Assembly: GCA_027315385.1 (NCBI GenBank)
Contig: DAHUYD010000150.1
Coordinates: 1-33,527 of the forward strand
From: Acidobacterium sp.
GTDB taxonomy: Bacteria > Acidobacteriota > Terriglobia > Terriglobales > Acidobacteriaceae
DNA: 33,527 nt
Reading direction: 5' to 3'
In this document: positions 1 to 7,960 of the stretch, in pieces
Numbering within the stretch: position 1 is the stretch's first letter
Layout: each line of letters begins with the position of its first letter
Translations under genes and position numbers: made by a program
Notes under the pieces: model-generated
Told to the model about the DNA's origin: nothing
Databases searched by the model: none
The model's input: only the letters and a program-made list of their open reading frames with translations

Positions 1-2
1 CG

Positions 3-410
3 CTGGCCTTCAGCCAGCAGGAGATGATTGCGCAGCTGACTTCGTTGTTCGGGGCACTGGCGCTGGTGCTGGCGGCGATCGGACTCTACGGAGTGACGGC
101 ATATACGGTGGCGCAGCGCACGCGGGAAATCGGCGTGCGCATGGCACTGGGCGCGAATCGGCTGCACGTGCAGCGAATGGTGCTGCGCAGCGCGTTCCTG
201 CAAGTGGGCGCCGGACTGCTCATCGGGATTCCGGCGGCCATGGTTGCGGGGCACCTGATGAAGGCTCAGCTCTTCGGGGTCACGGGGTACAACCCTGTTG
301 TGCTCGGGCTTGCGATTCTGGTGCTGGGAGCCGCGGCCCTCATCGCCTCCGTGTTGCCGGCGCGGCGGGCGGCGGGAGTGGAACCGATGGAGGCGCTGCG
401 GATGGAGTAG
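3..410 (+). CDS. ABC transporter permease, C-terminal part (MacB/FtsX-like, ADOP type), cut by window edge
   Basis: This is the 3' end of a larger gene that starts before the window: the reading frame is open from base 3, upstream of the first ATG at 24, and ends with TAG at 408-410. The visible part (about 135 residues) has the typical last half of a MacB/FtsX permease domain: a hydrophobic segment (ALALVLAAIGLYGVTAY), then the hallmark QRTREIGVRMALGA loop, two further membrane segments and the terminal PARRAAGVEPMEALRME motif. Proteins of this family are inner-membrane permeases coupled to an ABC ATPase and move lipoproteins, peptides or drugs. The long ADOP form is abundant in Acidobacteriota, which fits the rest of the window. 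Substrate unknown. Its neighbour is convergent, so no operon relation to the right. Confidence 0.93.
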   Translation: MAFSQQEMIAQLTSLFGALALVLAAIGLYGVTAYTVAQRTREIGVRMALGANRLHVQRMVLRSAFLQVGAGLLIGIPAAMVAGHLMKAQLFGVTGYNPVVLGLAILVLGAAALIASVLPARRAAGVEPMEALRME

Positions 411-728
411 TGCGGATACCGCGATCCGCGTCTACGTAAATGCCGCCGCTGTCCCGGGGGCGACGCTGACCTTCAGCGCCGCGGCATAATTCACAGCCGG
501 CCGGTAATTCCCCGGGAGCTGGAGATGGAGCGACCCAGGCAGTTGCTTCGACTGCACTCGCTCCTGTGTTCCGAGCAACTCCACCGCTCCATTATCCGCA
601 AACCGCAGTATAAGGGGGGGCAGGCCGGGGGATGGGCGTCGCGACGGAGTGTGCGCCAATTATGGAGCTGGACGAAGCGCGGGGGAGGGTGGAATGGACA
701 GGCGCGGCGAATACTCCGCCACCGGATT
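411..728. other. Convergent intergenic region, no gene seen
   Basis: This stretch lies between the stop codons of the ABC permease (plus) and the beta-barrel protein (minus). The only structure noticed is a 6-bp inverted repeat just after the permease stop: GCGGAT (412-417) and ATCCGC (424-429) with a 6-nt loop. It is not followed by a T-run, so a classical terminator is not supported. The ORFs crossing the rest look like antisense shadows of GC-rich DNA. Confidence 0.5.
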
Positions 729-1283
729 CTAGAAGATGCGGTAGCGGAGACCAGCGCTGAGGCTGACATTGCCGATGGCGCCGAAGGTGAACTGAGGCCA
801 GATCTGGTATTCGACATCGCAGAGACGGAGGTCGAAGCGCGGCTTCCAGCGGTAGTCAATACCGCCGCCGGGAGCCATGACGAAGTAGTTGCCGGTGCCA
901 AGGTTGTAGGGAAAATTGAATGTGCCGTCGCCGATGAGGAATTTGGCGTAGGGGGCGAACCGGTAATGATCGAAGCCGGTGAAGCGATAGCGGGGCCCGA
1001 TGAGGTATGTGGTGGCGTAGGTATCGGATTGCTCGTGCCAGCGGGACCAGGTGGCCTCGCCCTCGATGCCGTAGTGCCAGGTGAGATTGGCGTCGACGAA
1101 AGCGCCGGCGCCCAGTACCCAGTGCTCTCCGTACTGGAGATGGGTGGCGTTGAAAACGCCGCCGACGGAGAGGGTCTGGTCGCCGTATATGGCGGACTGA
1201 GGGGATTGGGCAAGGGCCGGGATCGCGGCTGCCAGAAGACAGACGGCGATAAGAATGCGCAGCCGGGAACGACGGAGGATCAT
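729..1283 (-). CDS. Small outer-membrane beta-barrel protein
   Basis: A 184-residue protein when started at the ATG at 1283, which has a GAGG ribosome-binding site 4 nt upstream and places the signal peptide (MILRRSRLRILIAVCLLAAA, cleavage after ALA) at the N-terminus. A GTG at 1298 is an alternative that would overlap the upstream stop. The mature part alternates aromatic and polar residues in short beta strands (for example YGIEGEATW, TYLIGPRYRF, GGGIDYRW) and ends LSAGLRYRIF with a terminal phenylalanine, the usual signal for Bam-dependent insertion. Size and pattern fit an eight-stranded OmpA/opacity-type barrel. It lies directly behind the large NHL/Ig gene in the same direction, with only 11 nt between that gene's stop and this ATG, so the two are probably co-transcribed. 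Specific role unknown. Confidence 0.85.
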   Translation of the reverse strand: MILRRSRLRILIAVCLLAAAIPALAQSPQSAIYGDQTLSVGGVFNATHLQYGEHWVLGAGAFVDANLTWHYGIEGEATWSRWHEQSDTYATTYLIGPRYRFTGFDHYRFAPYAKFLIGDGTFNFPYNLGTGNYFVMAPGGGIDYRWKPRFDLRLCDVEYQIWPQFTFGAIGNVSLSAGLRYRIF

Positions 1284-1294
1284 GATGCCTCGGC

Positions 1295-4200
1295 TCACTG
1301 GGTCACCTGAACGGTGAGGTTGGCAACGTGGGTAACGGTGGTGTTTGTGCCGGTGGCGGTGACCTCGATGACGTACGTGCCCGGCTTGGCGGTGGAGAGC
1401 GACAGGCCGCCGCAGCCGTTCATGGCGAGCGTGGCGCCGGCGACGACAGCCAGGATGGCGACGAGTTTGAGGAGCCCGGTGCGCCTGCGGAACCGCCAGA
1501 GGGTCAACAGGCCCGCACCGGGAAAGAGGAAGGCGGCGAGAATTGCGCCGCTGCCGCGGGTGGCAGGGGCATGGTTGCGCGCCTGAGCGCCGGCGGCGAG
1601 GGGCGAGTTGGTGTCGACGGTGAGGGTTGCCGAAGCGTTGCCGTTTGCGCTGAGGGTGCGGGCGGGCACCGAGAAATTACAGGTGACCGCGGACGGCAGC
1701 GAACCGCAGCCGAGGGCAATGTTATCCGCGAAGCCGTCGAGCGAAGTGAGCGCAATTTTGATGTTCGCGTAGTCGCCGGTTGGGATGGAGACGGAAGTTG
1801 GATTGATCTGAATGCTGAAATCCGTGGCCTGGCCGACGGAGACGGTGACGGTATTGGACGTTGACGCGGCGTCATCGGTATCGCCGCTGTATTTAGCGGT
1901 GATCGTGTCGCTGCCGGCGGTGAGAGCGATGGAAAACGATGCAGACCCGTTGGCGCCAATGTTCGAGGCGCCGAGTTTTGCCGAGCCGTTGAAGAAGCTG
2001 ACGGTTCCTCCGGTGACGGCTTTGCCGCTGGCGGAGATGACGGTGGCGAGCAGAGCAACCGGCTGGGTGGAGGCAACCGTATTGGCGGACGCGGCCAGAG
2101 TGGTCTGCGTAGCGAGGGTGGTGACGGTAACCGAGACGGCGTTGGACGTCGCGCCGGCGACGTCGGTATCACCCTGGTAGACGGCGGTGATGCTGTGCTG
2201 GCCCAGCGGGAGCGCCGAGGTCGCGTAGACGGCAACGCCGCTTCCATTGAGTTTGGCAGTGGCAAGCGTAGTTGCGCCGGCCATGAAGGCGACGGAGCCG
2301 GAAGGCGTGCCGGCTTTGCCGGTGACTGTGGCTGTGAAGGTGACGGGCATGGTGACGGCAACGGTGGCAGCGCTGGCCGTGAGCTGAACGCTGCTGGTGG
2401 CCTGGATAACGCTGAAGTTGAGCGGCGGCGAGGAGGTGCTGGAACTGTCGCTGGCGTCGCCCTGATAAGCGGCAGTCAGCGAATAAGTTCCAACCGGGAG
2501 GCTGGAGGTTGTGTAATTCGCCATGCCTTTGGCATTCAGGTTTGCGCTGCCCAGCAACGCGGGTCCGTTATAGAAATCCACGGCGCCGCCGGGGACATTT
2601 CCACCGCTGCTGGTCACTGTCGCGGTGAAGGTGACAGACGCGCCGGCAAGTGAGGGGTTCGCGCTGGACGTCAGCACGGTGGTGGTGGTGGCAGGATTCA
2701 CCGTGAGCGTATAGGGGCCGGAAACGCTGGAGAAGTTGTCGTTATCGTCGTTGTAGGCCGCGGTTATGGTGTGGGTTCCAACAGCCAGGCTGGAGGTGGA
2801 ATAGGTAGCGGTCGCAGTGGTTCCGGAACCGGCGCGCAGGGTTTGCGTGCTCAATTTGGCAGCGCCGTCATAGAAGGTGACATTTCCAGTGGGAGCGACT
2901 GTTCCCGTGGCAGTGACAGTGGCGGTGAAGGTGACGGACGCGCCGTAGGCGGACTGGTTGCCGGCCGCGCTGGATGTGACGACTGTCGCCGTGTTCTGCT
3001 TAACGCTCTGTACAAACGCGGGAGAAGAGCCGGAGACGCTGTTCACGTCAGTGTAGGTAGCGGTGATGCTGTTCCTGCCCGGAGGAAGGCTGGAGGTGGT
3101 GAACGTGGCATTGTTGCTGGAATCCAGCGGGGAACTGCCCAGGAACGTGGCGCCGTCATAGAACGAGACGCTGGTGCCGGTGGTGGATACGTTTCCGGTG
3201 ATGCTGACCCCGGCTGCGAACGTGACGGAGCTGCCGTAGGTGGAAGGATTGTTGCCGCTGGAGTTTGTCAACGTGACGGTAACCTGCTCTGTGACCTGCT
3301 GTTGAAGCGGCGTTGCGGAATTGGCCGCCACGTAATAGGTATTGCCGCCGTATGCCGCGTAAATGTCATGCAATCCCACGGCCAGCGTGCTGTCCTGGAT
3401 GACCACCGTGCCGCTGGAACCGAGTGTCCCGGAGCCAATGACCACACCCGGCGGAAGAGATGGCGGATTAGGAACAGTTGGCGCGGTTGGGGGCGCGGGG
3501 AAGAGATCGTAAAGCGTCACGGTCCCGGAGGGGGTGCTTCCTGAAGGGCTTTTGGTCACCGTCACCGTAAAGTTGATGTTTTGGTTGTAGTTGGACGGAT
3601 TGGGTGTGGAGGAGGTGACCGCTACGACAGGGGTATTCTGGGCGAGCGCCTGCCCTACGGCATCGACGATGAGGGAGGAATTGACCTGGGTGGTGAGGCC
3701 GATGGCGGCGACGAGGGGATTACCGCTGCTGGTGGGAGCGAATTCGACCGCAACCGTGCACTGATTACCGACCGCGACGGTGTTGGTGGTGGAGCAGGTG
3801 CCGCCGGAGCCGAGATCGGAATTCGCATCTTTGGCAATTGAGGTGAAGGACAAGGTCTGGTTGCCGTCGTTTTCGATGGACTGATTCTGAGGAGAGCTGA
3901 CCTGGCCTACCCACATCGCCGGTGTAAAGAAGAGAGTGGCCTCGCTGGCTGTGACCTTGCGGACGACGTTATCGAAATATTCGGCGATGTAGATATCGCC
4001 GGCGGAATCGACGGCGAGGCCATACGGCGCATAGATACCGGCACCCGCGATTTTTGGCGAAACGCCGGAATAGGCAATTCCACTGCCCGTATACAATTCG
4101 CCGTTCTGGCCATTGCCGTAGGTGTAGCCGGATTTGCCATCGTTATAAACCTGGCTGCCGTTGTTGCCGGCAACGGTGGAGATCGTTTGGCTGGTGGCGT

Positions 4201-5536
4201 TCACCTTGCGGACGACGTAGTTGCGGGCATCGGCAATGTAGAGATTGCCGGCCGCGTCGCAGGCCACGGCGAGGGGGGAATCCAGTTCGGCAGTGGCGGC
4301 GGCGCTTCCGTCGCCGGAATAGCCGGCCGAGCCGTCTCCGGCATAGGAGCTAATGACATTCGAGCTGTTGACCTCCCGCACGACGTTATCGCCGGAATCC
4401 GGGATGTACATGTTGCCTGCGGGATCGAATACGACGCCGTAAGGAGCATTGAGCAGTGCCGAGGTGGCTGCACACCCATCCCCGAGAGAGTCCGCGGAGC
4501 CAGTGCAGGCGCCGGGAGTCGCGCCGCCGCCGGCGACGGTGGAGATGAGGCCTGTGGAGGCGCTGATTTCGCGAATGCGGTTGTTACCGGTGTCGGCAAT
4601 GTAGATGTCTCCGGAGGCGTCTACGGCGACGCCGCGCGGGGCATTGAATTCCGTTGTGGTGTTGTTGGGAGCCTGCCCGTCTCCGGCATAACCTGACTGT
4701 CCGTTGCCCCACCGGGCGAGGATATTGCCGGAGGTGAGGTTCACTTCCAGGAGTTCGTCGTTGTCGGTATCGACGACGAAGAGATTGCCGGCGCCATCGA
4801 GCGCCACGCCGGAGGGAAGGGTGATGGAGGTGTCGATGGCGACGGCGCCGGTTGGATCGTAACCGGGATTGCCAGTCCCGACGACGGTCTGGATGAGACC
4901 CGTGGAAGCCACGACCTCGCGGACGCGATTGTGGCTGGAGTCGGCAATGAAGAGGTCGCCGGCGCCGTCGACTGCAATGCTGGTGGGCAGGTACAGGTCA
5001 GCCTTCGTGGCAGCCTGGCCGTCGTTCACGGAGGTCCACTGGCCTACCTCGCCGGCAACAAGGCTGATGGTTCCGGGAACCATGACGGGCAGCGGGCCCT
5101 GCCCAATGCCGGTGAGATATTCGGTGCCAAGCGCGTTCCCGGAAGCGTCCTCAAGGACGACGGCGCCGTTGCGAGCGCCGGGATAGAGCGGAGAAAAAGT
5201 GACGCTGAACTGGCAGGACGCGGGCGCCGTGAACGCATTGCCGGTGCAGCCATCGGCGCCGGCGGTCGTCGCGGTGTAGTCGAGCTTCGCCGATCCCATG
5301 GTGAGCACGGCGACCGAAGCGACCTTGCCGGAAACATTGACGGGAACCGTGACCGTTTGCGCAGTGGAAGCACCTACGGCGGACAAGCCGAAGCTGGTGA
5401 GGTTCTGGGCATGGGCTGAGGCCAGGGTGGCGAGAGCGAGAACGGCGGCGCCAAATGAACCGGCGGCGGCACGGAAGGGAGCGCGGCTGGTTCGTGCGGG
5501 GAGCGGCCAGGCTTCAGAAAGCAAAGGGGAATTCAT
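1295..5536 (-). CDS. Secreted NHL-repeat / bacterial Ig-like repeat surface protein with C-terminal membrane hairpin
   Basis: A very large exported protein (1413 residues from the ATG at 5536, which has GAGG 8 nt upstream; an in-frame start at 5572 adds 12 residues that do not look like a signal sequence). Order of domains by eye: signal peptide ending ASAHAQ; an ASH/HYDIN-like beta-sandwich (about 45-150); about six NHL-type beta-propeller repeats (about 160-530) with recurring GVAVDAAGNLYIADxxNxxVRKV units; a second ASH-like domain (about 535-625); six Ig-like repeats of 95-115 residues (about 630-1235), each with VTFTATVT...GxVxFYDG...G.HxITAxYxGD; and a last beta domain. That last domain is interrupted by two hydrophobic segments joined by WRFRRR, the second ending AMNGCGG. 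Such proteins are common in Acidobacteriota and are presumed adhesins or surface scaffolds; no enzyme motif was seen. The repetitive DNA makes it prone to length change. Confidence 0.87.
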   Translation of the reverse strand: MNSPLLSEAWPLPARTSRAPFRAAAGSFGAAVLALATLASAHAQNLTSFGLSAVGASTAQTVTVPVNVSGKVASVAVLTMGSAKLDYTATTAGADGCTGNAFTAPASCQFSVTFSPLYPGARNGAVVLEDASGNALGTEYLTGIGQGPLPVMVPGTISLVAGEVGQWTSVNDGQAATKADLYLPTSIAVDGAGDLFIADSSHNRVREVVASTGLIQTVVGTGNPGYDPTGAVAIDTSITLPSGVALDGAGNLFVVDTDNDELLEVNLTSGNILARWGNGQSGYAGDGQAPNNTTTEFNAPRGVAVDASGDIYIADTGNNRIREISASTGLISTVAGGGATPGACTGSADSLGDGCAATSALLNAPYGVVFDPAGNMYIPDSGDNVVREVNSSNVISSYAGDGSAGYSGDGSAAATAELDSPLAVACDAAGNLYIADARNYVVRKVNATSQTISTVAGNNGSQVYNDGKSGYTYGNGQNGELYTGSGIAYSGVSPKIAGAGIYAPYGLAVDSAGDIYIAEYFDNVVRKVTASEATLFFTPAMWVGQVSSPQNQSIENDGNQTLSFTSIAKDANSDLGSGGTCSTTNTVAVGNQCTVAVEFAPTSSGNPLVAAIGLTTQVNSSLIVDAVGQALAQNTPVVAVTSSTPNPSNYNQNINFTVTVTKSPSGSTPSGTVTLYDLFPAPPTAPTVPNPPSLPPGVVIGSGTLGSSGTVVIQDSTLAVGLHDIYAAYGGNTYYVAANSATPLQQQVTEQVTVTLTNSSGNNPSTYGSSVTFAAGVSITGNVSTTGTSVSFYDGATFLGSSPLDSSNNATFTTSSLPPGRNSITATYTDVNSVSGSSPAFVQSVKQNTATVVTSSAAGNQSAYGASVTFTATVTATGTVAPTGNVTFYDGAAKLSTQTLRAGSGTTATATYSTSSLAVGTHTITAAYNDDNDNFSSVSGPYTLTVNPATTTTVLTSSANPSLAGASVTFTATVTSSGGNVPGGAVDFYNGPALLGSANLNAKGMANYTTSSLPVGTYSLTAAYQGDASDSSSTSSPPLNFSVIQATSSVQLTASAATVAVTMPVTFTATVTGKAGTPSGSVAFMAGATTLATAKLNGSGVAVYATSALPLGQHSITAVYQGDTDVAGATSNAVSVTVTTLATQTTLAASANTVASTQPVALLATVISASGKAVTGGTVSFFNGSAKLGASNIGANGSASFSIALTAGSDTITAKYSGDTDDAASTSNTVTVSVGQATDFSIQINPTSVSIPTGDYANIKIALTSLDGFADNIALGCGSLPSAVTCNFSVPARTLSANGNASATLTVDTNSPLAAGAQARNHAPATRGSGAILAAFLFPGAGLLTLWRFRRRTGLLKLVAILAVVAGATLAMNGCGGLSLSTAKPGTYVIEVTATGTNTTVTHVANLTVQVTQ

Positions 5537-6020
5537 GCTGCAGACCTCGACAGAAATCTGAATCCGTACCATCAGGGGAGCGGCTTCAGAGAACCAGCAG
5601 GAGGGCGCCTGGCAAGCGGGAGCGCACCGAAACGGGCGGGAGCATGGCCAGCAGGACCCGGGATGCTGAGAACTGCGGCAACAATAGCATTCCGCGGCGG
5701 GTCAATGATATTACCTTTGTAAGTTGTTACCTGGCACTTTAGTGTGATCTGTGGATTGTGAGAACAGCCAGTAAATACGCGCAAATCGTCGAGGTTGCGG
5801 GAAGAGGATGGCCATTTTTCCAGCTCGGCATCGGCACCGAAGGTAACCATGCCCGACACCCGCAAACATGGGCGGAGCAGACGGTCTGCGGAAGCAGGGA
5901 TGGTTGCGAAACGGCGGAGGAGCGGGGGGCTATGGACGAAATCGAGGCAGGTGCAATCAGCCCGGGATGGGGGCTGCGGAGTTGGTGGAATGGGGCAGAG
6001 GCCGCTCCTGCATCAGGCGC
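5537..6020. other. Intergenic region holding the promoter side of the NHL/Ig gene
   Basis: No convincing gene lies here. On the minus strand a TAATAT hexamer sits in an AT-rich pocket at about 5705-5735, the most AT-rich part of the gap, and is a possible -10 element for the NHL/Ig gene; no good -35 was found at the right distance. A short palindrome GCAGAC-G-GTCTGC at 5877-5889 could be a protein-binding site but has no partner elsewhere in the window. No T-run hairpin was seen behind the amidohydrolase gene. Confidence 0.35.
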
Positions 6021-7085
6021 TCAGGCTGACGGCATCAGCCGCAGGGCGTTGTCTCGATAAACCTTTTTGAGCACATCGTCGGGAAGGTTGAGACCGTAGA
6101 TGTTCCAGCGGCCCTGGCGGGAGGCGTGGGACGGGTATTCGAAGTACTCGTCGGCTGTTTCCAGGAATCGAAAATACAGCCGGTACATCGATTCGTCGGG
6201 GAGCAGGTCGCTGCCAAAAAGAATGCGGTTCGCATAGCGGAGGAAAAACTCGCGAGCTGTGAATGGCTGTCGGCCCAGTTCCGAGGCGCGCGCGCTGATG
6301 TCCACATAGACGTTAGGGAAGGAATCGAGCACGTGAGCGGCGCGGGCCAGATGCTCGCTGCTGCCGGCGACGTGCGCGCCGACGAAGGTGGTATTGGGAT
6401 GGCGCGCAAAGACGCGGTCACGCTGGCGCAGGAGTTCTTCCTTTGAGTATTGCGAGCCGCAGAAACTCCAGTCGGGATGCGCCGCCAGTTCCTCATATCG
6501 CTCATTGGCCGCATCGATGGGGAGAAAGAAGGCGTCCGGGTCGGCCGTGTGGAACATGACCGGAATGCGCAGCTGAGCGGCTTTATCGAAAATGGGCGCC
6601 AGCCGGTCGTCGTCAATGCGTACTAACTGACCGTCCGCGCCGCGCACCGACAGGCCGAGGTCCTTCCATAACTTGATGCCCACCGCGCCGTGTTCGACGA
6701 GCCGCTCCAGCTCATCGCAGGCGCGCGCTGCGAATCCCGATTGGCCGATGCCGTTCCAGTTCATCCAGCCGATGGTGGCGAATCGGTAAGGGTCGGCTGC
6801 GTGGAACTCTTCGACGATGCGCAGGGCTTCGTCGCCGGTGCGCATGGTGATGTTCACAATTCGCTCGATTCCGCAGGCATCCATTACGCGCAGCACCTCG
6901 GCTGGGTCCATGGAATCGAGGTGATTATGGTAGTCGATGGCCGGATACTTTGGTCTTTCGACGATGTGCTCGATGACGCGAAGCATGGACTTCGGCCGGA
7001 AGTCGCTCAGCGGCAGCGCGACCTTTGCCGTTGCCGACACGAGCGCGACGAATTTGTCCTGTTGGTTCGTATCCGGCCCGCTCAT
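6021..7085 (-). CDS. Metal-dependent amidohydrolase, Amidohydro_2 family
   Basis: A 354-residue TIM-barrel hydrolase without a signal peptide, so cytoplasmic. Visible metal and catalytic residues follow the Amidohydro_2 order: H53 and H55 in DYHNHLD, H179 in MFHTAD, H238 in GAHVAG and D293 in FGSDLLPDE. The segment GIKLWKDLGL around 137-144 gives a lysine at the usual barrel position. Family members hydrolyse lactones, decarboxylate aromatic acids or act on sugar-acid derivatives; the substrate cannot be read from sequence. Its ATG overlaps the stop of the upstream DeoR-type gene as ATGA (7082-7085), a strong sign of translational coupling, so it is probably a step in the pathway controlled by that regulator. 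A NagA-type deacetylase is a different branch of the superfamily, so a deacetylase role is possible only as speculation. Confidence 0.88.
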   Translation of the reverse strand: MSGPDTNQQDKFVALVSATAKVALPLSDFRPKSMLRVIEHIVERPKYPAIDYHNHLDSMDPAEVLRVMDACGIERIVNITMRTGDEALRIVEEFHAADPYRFATIGWMNWNGIGQSGFAARACDELERLVEHGAVGIKLWKDLGLSVRGADGQLVRIDDDRLAPIFDKAAQLRIPVMFHTADPDAFFLPIDAANERYEELAAHPDWSFCGSQYSKEELLRQRDRVFARHPNTTFVGAHVAGSSEHLARAAHVLDSFPNVYVDISARASELGRQPFTAREFFLRYANRILFGSDLLPDESMYRLYFRFLETADEYFEYPSHASRQGRWNIYGLNLPDDVLKKVYRDNALRLMPSA

Positions 7086-7894
7086 ACGAGAATGAGTTCC
7101 ACGCCCTGGCCGCGCAGGTTCTCTTCCACGTCGCGGGGAATATTACGGTCTGTGATGACGGTATGAATCGCGGAGATGGGGACGATGCGCGACAGGCTGC
7201 GGCGATTGAACTTGGTGGAGTCGCACACCACGACGACGCGACGGGAAGACTTCACCATGGCGCGATTGACGCGCGATTCAAGGAAATTCGGCGTGGTGAT
7301 ACCGGCCTCCACATCGAAGCCGTCGACACCGAGGAAGAGAATGTCGGCGTGCATTTCATTGAGGACATCCTCGGCGAGCGGACCGACCAGGGAGAAGGAG
7401 TTTTTGCGGAGAGTGCCGCCGATGAGAATCACTTCGAAGGGGGTGTTGGTCAGCTCGGCGGCTATGTTTACCGCATTGGTAATAAGGGTGAGCTGCGAGA
7501 AGCGGGTGAGAACGCGCGCCACGGCGCTGGTGGTGGTGCCGGAGTCCAACATGACGCACTGGCCCTCCTGCACCATTTTGGCCGCGGCTTCGGCGATCCG
7601 GTGTTTCTCTTCCGAGTGCTGCTTCTGTTTTTCCTGGAGGGATGGGTCGAACAACGCATTGGACTGAATACGCAGCGCACCGCCATGGCTGCGCTGCACC
7701 AGCCCCCGCGACTGGAGATACTCCAGGTCCTTGCGGATGGTGATCTGCGAAATGCCGAGAGTCCGCGACAACTCGCCCACGAGTACGCGGCCCTGGTTCT
7801 GCACCAGCGCGAGAATGTGCTGGCGCCGCTCATCGATCAGCATTTGACTGTTCTCCGGCGCATTTCCAGCGCCGGCCTTCGGCTTAGTCACCAT
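7082..7894 (-). CDS. DeoR-family transcriptional regulator (AgaR/GlpR-like)
   Basis: A 270-residue repressor-type protein. An N-terminal winged helix (about 20-75) contains LVGELSRTLGISQITIRKDL followed by GLVQRSHGGA, the classical DeoR signature. The sensor domain shows the sugar-phosphate pocket motifs MLDSGTTT (115-122), LITNA (137-141), GVDGFD (189-194) and CDSTKF (224-229). DeoR-family proteins of this type bind phosphorylated sugars and lift repression of catabolic operons. The ATG at 7894 has only a weak GGGG upstream; the in-frame ATG at 7843 has GGAGAA 8 nt upstream and would give a 253-residue protein, closer to the usual length, so the start is uncertain. It lies 66 nt behind the GH36 gene and is coupled to the amidohydrolase gene. 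The shared elements upstream of GH36, agaS and the TonB receptor are its candidate operators. Confidence 0.93.
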   Translation of the reverse strand: MVTKPKAGAGNAPENSQMLIDERRQHILALVQNQGRVLVGELSRTLGISQITIRKDLEYLQSRGLVQRSHGGALRIQSNALFDPSLQEKQKQHSEEKHRIAEAAAKMVQEGQCVMLDSGTTTSAVARVLTRFSQLTLITNAVNIAAELTNTPFEVILIGGTLRKNSFSLVGPLAEDVLNEMHADILFLGVDGFDVEAGITTPNFLESRVNRAMVKSSRRVVVVCDSTKFNRRSLSRIVPISAIHTVITDRNIPRDVEENLRGQGVELILV

Positions 7895-7960
7895 GATCGA
7901 GCCCCGATTCTCCTGCCACAGTGTGTCTCCCGAATGATACCGACTTGAAAAGCAGCGTTG

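Noticed and set aside
412-429. Rho-independent terminator after the ABC permease
   Set aside because: A 6-bp stem is present but no T-run follows.
525-1310. Plus-strand ORF of 261 codons opposite the beta-barrel gene
   Set aside because: No recognisable domain; the minus-strand gene has signal peptide, beta-barrel pattern and ribosome-binding site.
3000-5000. Regular repeats in the NHL/Ig gene as a CRISPR-like or satellite array
   Set aside because: The periodicity reflects protein repeats in the minus-strand coding frame with diverged DNA; there are no identical repeats with unique spacers.
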